Shown one piece after another: positions 50,676 through 60,400 of a stretch of DNA of 64,000 nt. The notes under the pieces were generated by a model, which saw nothing but the letters and a program-made list of their open reading frames with translations, made no database searches and had not been told where the DNA came from. Position numbers and translations under genes: made by a program. Position 1 is the first letter of the stretch. Every line of letters begins with the position of its first letter. The stretch comes from an uncultured Lachnospiraceae bacterium (GTDB lineage Bacteria > Bacillota > Clostridia > Lachnospirales > Lachnospiraceae): positions 124,001 to 188,000 of the forward strand of contig CAKSBC010000001.1 in NCBI GenBank assembly GCA_934438085.1, read 5' to 3'.

Positions 50676-52568
50676 TTATTCTATCCATGCCCCTACTGGG
50701 ATTCCGTTCGACTCATATTCATTTAAATAATAATCTGTTCCGTTGATATTACGGTTTCCTGTAAGCATTGCTCCGTAGATTCCGGACGAAGTGCTTTCAT
50801 TAAGATAATACCAATATCCGTTAAGCTGAACCCAGCCTGTACGCATCTTATGATCGTCACCGAAATAATACCATTCTGATTTTATCTTCTTCCAGCCTGG
50901 ACCAGCAGCGACACCCTTCGACTCAAAGTAGTACCATGCACCGTCTATGTCCTGCCATCCGGTTATACCTGAGCCGTCCGTATCAAGATAAAGCATCTCG
51001 CCCTTGTTATTGCTCGTGATAGAGCCGCTGTCTGTAGAGCTCGATACCATTCCCTGCTTTTCTGTAAATGTTACCGCCTCACTGCTGAGATAATAAGAGC
51101 TCTTATTTGATGAAGCAACAGCCGTTATTTCAAACCTGACATTAGAAATCTCATCAACCTCAACATAATCAGCAGCATCAAGCTGGTTCTGATCAACATT
51201 AATACTTCTGCTCCTTGCTCTTGTGAGGTTTTCAGTCTCATCATCCTCTGTAAACAGAGTCAGATCACTGTTTTCTTCATATTCATACTCTTCGTCATAA
51301 TATATTTTGACATTATAACGTGAAGCATTGCTCACCTTGCTCCAGTGCAGCACATAGCCGTTGTCAAGATATACCTTCTGCGGCTTTGCAAGCTTTGTCT
51401 TTGCAACATATTCAAATTTAGCAGTTCTTGTAAATGCATCACCGGACTGTGATTTATAGCTTGCATTTGAACCTCTGATCCTGCATCCGCTTCCGAACTG
51501 ATAGCCGTTGATTGCTGCAAGAGTTATCGTGACATCAACCTTTGTACCCGGTGACCAGGTCTCCGGCTGCTTAGAATAATGTACGCTTTTAAGCTCCGTG
51601 TTTGACGGAACATTTATATCAATTGAACGAACTGTGCCCGGCGCAGCATTAGTATCTTCTTTAAATGTTACTGACACGCTTGTCAGCTGCTTTGTAGAAG
51701 ATGAATACGTCACGCTGCCTACATCGGTTTTACTGAGCGCAGAGGTATTTGTATCTGAAATATTAGTATTTCCCTGCTTATCACCTGAAGCCTTGCTGTT
51801 GCCCGCTCCGCCCTGCCAAAGGTCACCGTCGGCATTAAAATAATAGTATTTTCCGTTTATCTGATGCCAGCCCGTAAGCATAATTCCGTCAGCTCCGAAA
51901 TAATACCACTTCTTATTAATATTAAGCCACTGATTCCTTGCATATGAAGTTTTTGAAAGCTTATAGCGCCAGGTTCCGTTAGGATTGACTATCCAGCCAA
52001 GCTTTTCCTCAAGATTCATTGCTTTTCCCGGTGTTACTCCTGTAGAGCCTCCCGACGGCTTCTTATAATTAACCGACTTTCTGATAGCTGAAAGCATATC
52101 GCTGTCGACCTCTAACGGCTCATCAGAGACTACCTTAAGCGAAGCTCCGCCCTTTTTCGGATAAACCGTGAAATAATAATTGCCTGTGCCGTTTTGAGCT
52201 ATTATAAAGCTGAGATCTGTCTGAAATTTTGATGTTGTTATAGAATTCTTTTTAACCTTATTGCTCTCTTTTATCGAACTTTTGTACACGTCAATGACAA
52301 AGGATGTCTTTTCTGCTGTCTCATCCCATACAGCAATAGCTCTGCCGGTGGAGTCATCATATTCCCAACCGCATGAGCCTATTCCGTAATCGACTGAGTT
52401 TACTGCATATGCAGGAATTGTGAATATCTCTGACGTAAAAGGTATTACTGCCATACTTAATGAAATCACAAAAAAGGCCATAAACGCCATGACCTTTTTA
52501 CGTTTACTGCCATAATTTACAGTCACTCTATATAGTTTTCTGATTTTTCTTATATTCTTTTTATCCAT
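50676..52568 (-). CDS. Cell-wall-binding repeat surface protein of the pilus operon
   Basis: A 630-residue exported protein. The N-terminal membrane/signal helix (AFMAFFVISLSMAVIPF) ends near AYA at about residue 55. A beta-rich domain follows, then two choline-binding-type repeats near 215-255 (KKWYYFGADGIMLTGWHQ, NGKYYYFNADG), an Ig/fibronectin-like middle (about 280-500), and at least four more repeats at the C-terminus (DGAWYYFES, SEWYYFGDDHKMRTGWVQ, NGYWYYLN, NGTDYYLNE). Aromatic/Gly repeats of this type bind wall polymers. It is the last gene of the pilus operon, suggesting a wall-attached pilus accessory or adhesin. Confidence 0.88.
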   Translation of the reverse strand: MDKKNIRKIRKLYRVTVNYGSKRKKVMAFMAFFVISLSMAVIPFTSEIFTIPAYAVNSVDYGIGSCGWEYDDSTGRAIAVWDETAEKTSFVIDVYKSSIKESNKVKKNSITTSKFQTDLSFIIAQNGTGNYYFTVYPKKGGASLKVVSDEPLEVDSDMLSAIRKSVNYKKPSGGSTGVTPGKAMNLEEKLGWIVNPNGTWRYKLSKTSYARNQWLNINKKWYYFGADGIMLTGWHQINGKYYYFNADGDLWQGGAGNSKASGDKQGNTNISDTNTSALSKTDVGSVTYSSSTKQLTSVSVTFKEDTNAAPGTVRSIDINVPSNTELKSVHYSKQPETWSPGTKVDVTITLAAINGYQFGSGCRIRGSNASYKSQSGDAFTRTAKFEYVAKTKLAKPQKVYLDNGYVLHWSKVSNASRYNVKIYYDEEYEYEENSDLTLFTEDDETENLTRARSRSINVDQNQLDAADYVEVDEISNVRFEITAVASSNKSSYYLSSEAVTFTEKQGMVSSSTDSGSITSNNKGEMLYLDTDGSGITGWQDIDGAWYYFESKGVAAGPGWKKIKSEWYYFGDDHKMRTGWVQLNGYWYYLNESTSSGIYGAMLTGNRNINGTDYYLNEYESNGIPVGAWIE

Positions 52569-52592
52569 ACCTTTTACCCGCTGACTCTATCA

Positions 52593-53159
52593 TCAAAAGG
52601 ATTTTATATCAGAGTTCAATGCTTCCACAGCAAAGCTTTGGCTTGAAAGCTCATTTCCGGCGGCATCCATAACTTTAACCTTGCCCTTAAACACAGCATT
52701 CTTTGAAGGACCGCTTCCTGCAGTTCCTGCAGCTGAAAATGTCAACTCGGTAAGCTCTGCCTTTATCCCTTGAGTATAAGCTGAATCAGGTGCTAAAGCG
52801 ATCATCTGCTCATCACTGCCGCTTCCAACGCTGATTACGATTTTGCCGTTTTTGTTTACAAACTTAGCCTTATTAAACCTCTCATCCTTATTTTTATCAT
52901 ATGTAAATGTCAGGTTATCCAGATTGGTTCCATCAATATTGTAGGAATATCTGAGCTTATCCTGAATTGCTATAGTCAGTGTACTGCAAAGGATCTTGGA
53001 CTCCGACACTGTAGTCTCACGCTTAAGCTCTCTTGAAGAAGCCTGCATGGCAGAGCAAACAAGAGCAAAGGTCATCAGACAAAAAATAAGTGTGACCAGT
53101 AGCTCCGTAAGACTTATGCCCTTATTGCTTTTCAGTTTTTCAATTATTCTTTTTCTCAT
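52593..53159 (-). CDS. Type IV pseudopilin
   Basis: A 188-residue prepilin-like protein. The leader RKRIIEKLKSNKG is followed by ISLTELLVTLIFCLMTFALV: cleavage after Gly and the conserved Glu at +5, as needed for prepilin peptidase and methylation. The globular C-terminal part (about 40-188) is beta-rich with no Cys pair. It would act as a minor pilin in priming or tip assembly. It lies 24 bases before the surface protein gene and 80 bases after the preceding pseudopilin gene. Confidence 0.85.
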   Translation of the reverse strand: MRKRIIEKLKSNKGISLTELLVTLIFCLMTFALVCSAMQASSRELKRETTVSESKILCSTLTIAIQDKLRYSYNIDGTNLDNLTFTYDKNKDERFNKAKFVNKNGKIVISVGSGSDEQMIALAPDSAYTQGIKAELTELTFSAAGTAGSGPSKNAVFKGKVKVMDAAGNELSSQSFAVEALNSDIKSF

Positions 53160-53239
53160 CTTTTAGTTGAGTCCATCTGTGTTCAGTTTGTCCAAGTTCT
53201 ATTTGCCTTAGTTCAGCTCGAATTACTACAATATCAAGC

Positions 53240-53659
53240 TTACTTTAATTCGTAATAGCAGAAATTATCCGTAACGTCAGAGGTTCCTCTTTTATGCTTT
53301 TCGATGCTTAAGCTTGCATCAGCACTGAACTTAGTCGCTGAGCTATCGACCTCATAAACACCGTCAGAATCGGAATCATTTTCAGCCCTTTGTATCGTAA
53401 CTGAGGTATCTTTTTTTTGTGTGATACCTTCGTCCATATCTATCGCCGTCACCATGTCTTCTGCTTTTTTATTGATCTTTGCAGATGTAACGACAGAGCC
53501 TGAAAACACAACAAATACCAGTGACATTACAAGTACAGCTACCAATGTCTCTGTAATGGATTCACCGCATTTTGAACCAAGCTTCCTTCCTATAAAGCAA
53601 GCCTTATTTTTCCTGTTCATAATGATTATTCTTTTTTTCTCTCTGCTTAAATAATCCAT
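53240..53659 (-). CDS. Small type IV pseudopilin-like protein
   Basis: A 139-residue protein with a basic leader and a pilin-type helix (GESITETLVAVLVMSLVFVV); Gly precedes the helix and Glu is retained near +6, slightly off the classic +5. The rest is a short soluble domain rich in Asp/Ser/Lys. The start could be the ATG at 53620 (MNRKNKACF); neither has a strong ribosome site. Likely a minor pilin of the same operon. Confidence 0.75.
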   Translation of the reverse strand: MDYLSREKKRIIIMNRKNKACFIGRKLGSKCGESITETLVAVLVMSLVFVVFSGSVVTSAKINKKAEDMVTAIDMDEGITQKKDTSVTIQRAENDSDSDGVYEVDSSATKFSADASLSIEKHKRGTSDVTDNFCYYELK

Positions 53660-53669
53660 TATCTGTCTG

Positions 53670-54452
53670 TTATGAAGCTCCTCTTAATATCTTTGCGTTT
53701 TTTCCGCTTATAAAGCTGCATTCTGTTGTAGTTATGGTTGCGGTATAGGTATCAGTACCCCCGTCAACCGCCTCCTTTGTTCTTTTTTCTGTCGTTTTTG
53801 TAACAGAACAATTACATGTAAAAGGAAGTGTGATGTTCATCTTATAGTTTTCACTTCCGGCACTTTTATTAAGTGACAGATCTACAGTCATATTTATCTG
53901 AGTTGTTCCTATTTCGCCATCATTCTCACGAATACCCAAAAAGCCTGATCCGTTTGCATTTTCCACACCTGAAAGCCTTACTGTAACAAGGACGTCATCA
54001 AGGACACCATCCGATGCAGCAGCATCTGCTTTAATAATGTAATTTATGCCCTTTGAGCCGCCGGTGCCGTTTGAGCCTCCGAGCGGAGCCGCTTTATTCA
54101 TATTGTCATGAAACCAGTCTATAAGCTCAGCCTTTAAAGGATTATCTCTGCCTGCTTTGGTATATTTATCCTTAAAATCTAAATTTATGGTTGAATCTGA
54201 CTTATCACTATCATCTATTTCCTTATAGTTAATGCTGATGCCAACCAGACATTCCTCCATTAGCTTTGCCGCTGAGCTCACAGTCAGATAATTCTGCTCT
54301 GCCTGCTGGTTACGCTTTACTCTTCCGATGTTTGACAATGCAGAATTTAGCATTATTACAGAAACTACGGTGACAACAATCAGTGCAAAGAGAGCCATCG
54401 CAAGTGATGCCCCTCTTTGCTCCGATATTTTGTTTTTGATACATTTAATCAT
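53670..54452 (-). CDS. PilX-like pilus assembly protein
   Basis: A 260-residue protein with leader ISEQRGASLAMALFALIVVTVVSVIML: a Gly followed by a pilin-like hydrophobic helix but without the canonical Glu, as in PilX/GspK-like minor pilins. The soluble part has Gly/Ser-rich loops and beta strands. Absence of Glu at +5 is typical of tip-located minor pilins. The first codons overlap the end of the giant prepilin gene by eight bases. Confidence 0.78.
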   Translation of the reverse strand: MIKCIKNKISEQRGASLAMALFALIVVTVVSVIMLNSALSNIGRVKRNQQAEQNYLTVSSAAKLMEECLVGISINYKEIDDSDKSDSTINLDFKDKYTKAGRDNPLKAELIDWFHDNMNKAAPLGGSNGTGGSKGINYIIKADAAASDGVLDDVLVTVRLSGVENANGSGFLGIRENDGEIGTTQINMTVDLSLNKSAGSENYKMNITLPFTCNCSVTKTTEKRTKEAVDGGTDTYTATITTTECSFISGKNAKILRGAS

Positions 54453-57400
54453 TCTCTGTACCGTATGTAATATCCTCGTCTGTAATCACTTCCGGATCGA
54501 TTATAGAACGCACTGAGTTACTGCCTTCATCAGACATTACTTCTATAGCTTCGTCTATAGTCTCTGACATAATGTCATTGTCAGCATTATCTATGCCTTC
54601 ATTCATAGTATCAGCTGCATTGCTGTCTGCACCATTAAAGCTCTGTACAGATGGCCCTGAAGTACCGACATTATTATGGTAAATAACTCTTGCTTCGTTT
54701 GAAATGCTTCCGCCCGGGCCTGCCGGTCCTATACCTTCTCCATTCTCGGAGTTTGGCAAAGAACTCTCCGCTGAATTAGTATCTGCATCAATTGTACTAT
54801 CTTCGGCATTTTCTGCTGCAGCTAAGCTATCAGCATCAGCTGTATCTATTATGTCATTTGTCGCAATTGCGACAGCTTCTGCCCTTGCCATGCTGGCCGC
54901 AGACATTAATGCAAATATTTCATCCGCAGAAACATCGTATCTCGCATAAACCTTTGTCGGAACAGTATCACCGCTGTCCGTAATAAAGTGTCCTTCGGAA
55001 TCGGTTATAGGCTCACCGCCGTCAGGCTCAGTCCAATATCCGCTGAATGTATCGATACCCACAGGTTCCTTGTGTGCCAGTGCATTTACTGCCGGAACAG
55101 TTAATGTGTTATCTGTATAAAATGCTCCGTCAAGGTAACAAAGTGTACCTGCTTTTGCATAGCTTCCGTTAGCTCCGATTTTGTCATAAAACGTAATTTC
55201 AGCACATTTCCATGCAGCAGAAGCCTTAACTGAAGATTTAAGCATTGCATCAGAAGTAAGTAACTCTCCGTTATCTAATACCCAGCCGGCAAAGCTTCTT
55301 CCTCTGTTTATCGAAGCATCATTTTTAACCATGCTTGTCCAATAATCAAGATTGGCCTTTGCTGTACTGTTATCATCTACTGCCTTAGCATAAGAAACAT
55401 TTACATTATGATTTCCTCCTGCATCAAGACGTTCATCATCAGCATAAAGCATTACACTTACGGACTGTGCTGCTCCTTCTGGACGTGTCATAACCTCAAG
55501 CTCAAGCATTTTGTATCGTGCATTGACCGGCTTGGTGTTCTTTAAGCTATCGCTATCCCAGCGAGGATATATATCCTTACTTGAAACAATCACTCTTGCC
55601 TCGCCTTCATTTCGTCCGGTAACCTTTAAAAAAATGCTAAGCTTCTTTCCGGTGCTGTCTGTTTCCTCTGAAAGCTCACATTGTACCTTATTCTTGGACT
55701 CAATATTCTGGTAACCAACAGTCCAGTTAGCTAATGTCGTTGGGATTTCATCACCGTTCTTATTTTTGGCTGTTATTACATATTCAACCGATTCTCCTCC
55801 ATAAAGAGTGGCATTCTTAGGATCTCGCGCATTTATCTCCACAGACATTTCGGCTGTTACTGATATCTCAAGCTCTTTTGTATAATCGATTCCTTCTGAA
55901 TTATAGCTTATGGTTAATGTCTCATAGCCTTCTGAAAGTCCCTGTACCTTAAGTGTATAATATCTCTTTCCCGGTTCCTTTACATCGGTCATTTGCACAA
56001 AGCTGCATCTTACAGTATCAAAATTACCGCTTGAGGTTGATACACTTGGAGCAGCTGTCATATCAACAAGATTACCATCCTGATAATACTTAACAGCAAT
56101 ATCCTGCGTTCCGGTATCTGAAGTAAGCAAATCTATCTCCGCCGACTTGATATCAGTGAACAAGCCGCCGCTAAGTGGCCATGCACCGTAATGAACATAG
56201 ACATTTTTCGCCTCGCCTGACATAGGGAAGTCTGCATCATAGAATGGATTTTCCTGAGTTACGATAGCCGGGAATGGGTAGTTCTCACCTTTAAGGAATT
56301 TATCAGCACCCGGGAAGCTGTACTTTCCGTCAATCCTTGCTCCGCCGTTTTCTGTAGTGGTTACATTCGCAAAGCCCGGTTCTCCGACCTTAAGGCTGTT
56401 TAACAGGTGACCGTTTTTCATATTATCATAGCTTAATGCCATCACATTCAGCAGATTTCCGTCAGGAATGGTAGTACCGTAGGCATTTAAGTATTGAATG
56501 TCATACTTTCCCTTATTTTCAAACTTAGTTGGTTTAATTACTATTGTTTCATCATTTGCATATTCACGATAATAATAGCAATTCTTAATTAATATCGTTT
56601 CTACATCAGCAGCACTGCTATCATTTAAATCTCCAACTGTAGCTATCGGTCTTACTACTTTGACATCGTCAGCAACCTTAGGCAGACTCATATATGTGTA
56701 GCTATTATATATTTCCGGCTGAGGTTTAATATATGATGAAAGATGTCCAATGCCATTCTCTAATGTTCCAAAATTTGTAAGCTTATCAAGTCCCTGTGCC
56801 TTGAACCATTCGCCTCCTACAATTCCGCCTATATATATATCTACATTTGAAGTTTCATCACTGCTGATACTTCCTCCACAGTAGCTTCCTGATATATTTC
56901 CGGGGCATATACCAACCATGCCGCCAACGCATATAGCCTGATTCTCTTTTTTCTGATATATGCTTTTTATTACAATATCATTAACTGAGCTACAGTTAAC
57001 TATATTCGTACCGCAGAAGCCTGCAAGTCCTCCTATATTGGCATTTCCTGGGCCTGCTTTGGTTCTATTGTTTTCTATAGTATAGCCTGCTGAAGCGCAG
57101 TTTTTCACAACACCCTGAGCTGCAAAGCCAACAAGACTGCCAAGACTGTACCAGTTAGTTCCGTCTGCATTGGCACTTATCTTATTATTAGAATCTGAAT
57201 ACAAGATAATATTCTGAAGATTTGCGCATACCGCAGTTCCAAAAAGTCCTGCAGTCTGGGACTTACTGTTAATACTTATATTCTGAATCTTATATGATCT
57301 GCCGTCAAAATAACCGTTAAAATATGCTGTATATGGTTGTGAAAAGGTATCATATATCCAATCCTCAACTGTGTCTTTATTATCATAAAGACTTCCTATA

Positions 57401-60400
57401 GGAGTAAAAATATTACCTGATCCATTTGTATCGTGTGTTTGTGCCCAATAGAAATTATGAACATAATTACTATTATATCTAACTTCTTCATTATAACCTG
57501 GATGAAAAGCAGCAAACCAAGATAGATATGTGTAGTGGTCTTCAGTTTCTCTTGATTTGTAACAGTTATCAACCCATTGCCATTCCCATTCACTTTTCCA
57601 CCAATTCCAAACTTTTTTATATCCACCTATAATCGATTCATTTGTTTCAGAACCAATATCAGCTGACGTCACCTCAGTCGTTGCATTAAGCTTATCCCAT
57701 CTCCAGTTTATGTTCTGCAGCTGTGAGGTAGATCTTATCTCAAATGGGAATCCATTTTCCTTTGATGGTTTGCCATCTGCACCATAGCCTGTTCCGTGTC
57801 CGAGCTTCGCCTTTGCTTCATCAGGGGTAGTAATTTCATCCGCACCAAGTAAGACCATGCTCTTTCCGAAGAATGGTGTGAAAATATATTGAATTTCCTT
57901 TGTTCCGTAATTAAGAGTACACGAAGCATAGGCTGAATCTCCGATAAGGAACATTCCGCCGTCATCTGCTTTCTGTCTGCTTGTATTTAGTGTTTCAGGC
58001 GTTACACCGCTTTCAGTAGTTCTGTAAAGCTCGAATTTATAGCTTCCGCCAAACTGCTTTTCAAATGCATTTTTAGCTGCACCTACACAAATGGAATCTG
58101 TTGTTGCATCCTTAGCATTGACAAAGCGTGACTTATTCCCGAGATTTACATTATCCCAGTATGCTGAAGGACCTGAATCCGATGCATTTTCAGGCTTATA
58201 GTAAAATCCGTAGCCATAAGCAGTTATGACACCTCCGTCATCATGAGACTCACAAAGTGTAGAATACTCATTACCCTCGTCATCTATCATATAAAAATGA
58301 TATCCGTTGTTTGAGCCTTTTTCTTCATGTTCCCAATAGATAAAGCCCATTCTTCCGAAGCTTGAATCATACGCCCATTCTCCGTAATGCACTCTTGTTC
58401 CGTCGTTCTTAGTAACGACAGCAGGATATGGATATTTTACGGAATTATCATTATTGGTGCATGCATGATAAAATGAATCCTCAGCATTTCCAAAAGCAGT
58501 GCTTAAATCATTTTCCAAGGTATAGGTAGTAGTATCACTGACATCAATAAGTTCTATAAGCTGAGCGCTTGTAGCAGACTGTGCCGGAAGGTTTGAATCT
58601 GTATCATAATTATATGGACGAACACTGTCTACATAGTAGTAGTTTCCTCCGTTAAGATACATGCATCTTTCCATGGTTCCGGTAATACCCTGACTGAATG
58701 CACTTATATTGCCGCTGCTTAAATTGCTGCTGGTATATGCAGCAGCACAGTAAGAGCCCTCTATCTTACCGTTGTTGATGCCGGCAAAGCCTCCGAGCTT
58801 AAATTCTCCGGAGGTATTCGAGGTTCCCGCATCTATATATGCGAGGCCGTAGCAGTCTATGATTTCTCCGCTTCTTGAATTATAAGCAGTAAAGCTTCCG
58901 GTGTAGGCATCGGAGGTTCCGTTTGAGAACACCTCAATAAGCGGAACATCTGCTGAGCATTTGCTTATTGTTCCTTCGTTATAGCCTACAAGTCCTCCGA
59001 CATAGACATCTGAATTTCCGTATGCGTAACCGCTTATGCTATAGCTTGCTGCAGCACAGTTTGTCACTGTACTTGCACTGTCAATATATCCTGCAAGCAT
59101 ACCGAGATATGCTTTTTCACCGTTATTCTGTGCGGCTTTTATGTTAGTAATGCTGAACTTATCAGCACTGCTGTAATCGGCCGCTATGACGATATTTTCA
59201 AGCTTTCCTCCCTTTACAAGTCCGAAAAGTCCTGAATATAAGCTGTTACCAGTACTGTGTATGGAGAATCCGGTGATAATATGGCCTCTGCCGTTATATC
59301 CGGATCTGAAGCTTTCATCCTCGCTGCTTCCGTCAGCTATAGAACTTTGCACTCTGTTTTTTCCGATATCAGTAAGGCTTGTATATCCCGGACTTGCGCT
59401 CGCCCAATTATAATTTTTATAGTTAATGTCAAGCTCCTGATAGAAGTTCCTTCCCTCTACATCACCGGTCTTATTGTAGGCATCGTAGAACTTACTGAGC
59501 AGATACAGCTGTCTTGCAGATCTTATATAAATTCTTTCGTCCGCCATAGGTATCAGCTGTGCTGCCGAATCATTTTCTGCCTTATTGACAGACTTTGCAA
59601 AGTGCGGATTGAAGAAGTAATAATCTGTAGTACTTCCGTTTACAACTGATATTCTCTTATAGAAATGATCTATTAAATATCCTGTATCTATGTCTCCGCT
59701 GCCGTCAGTCTTAAGTCCGGCATTCGTTATTGCATCAGGAAGCAACAGCAGTACGGTCTTATCGTTCCAGCCGTCAGTTGTTGTAAATGCAAGCTGGCTG
59801 GCCTCAACTGTAACCTTGGTAAGTGCGCTTCTGTCATAGGTATTTCCGTTAAATGTAATACTTAAAGGAGCAGTATCGCTATATGCATCGGCATCATAAA
59901 CAAGTGCATATCCATCCGATATGACACTTATATTGTTGTTTTCATTAACAACTGTATCCTTATACAGCGTATCTGAGCTATTGCCGTAGAATCCCCATTT
60001 TTCATATTTTCCATCAGAATAGTTCTCGAAATAAACAAGCGCTCCTGATTTGAAGTCCTTGTCTGCCCAGTCTCCGTAATGAACAGTTATTTTTGAATTG
60101 CTCTTTATATGCGGATATTCGTATACCTTAAGAGCAAGGCCGCTCTTTAAATTGTACGGTCTGCTGTTTTCTGCCTTGGTATCAAATTCAAATATGCTTT
60201 TAGCCTCTGCACAGTCGTTAAGTGCATTATTAAGCTCATTAAGAACTCCGTCTGTACCTGTGCTCTTGAGCTTAGCTGATGCTACAGCTACACCGCCCAT
60301 ATTTTTTTTGCTGTTATTACAGTAATAAACGTTTGTAAAATTAGGATAACTTGTAGCTACAGTACTGTACTGATGTTGATGTGCGCTTACGTTGTAGCTG

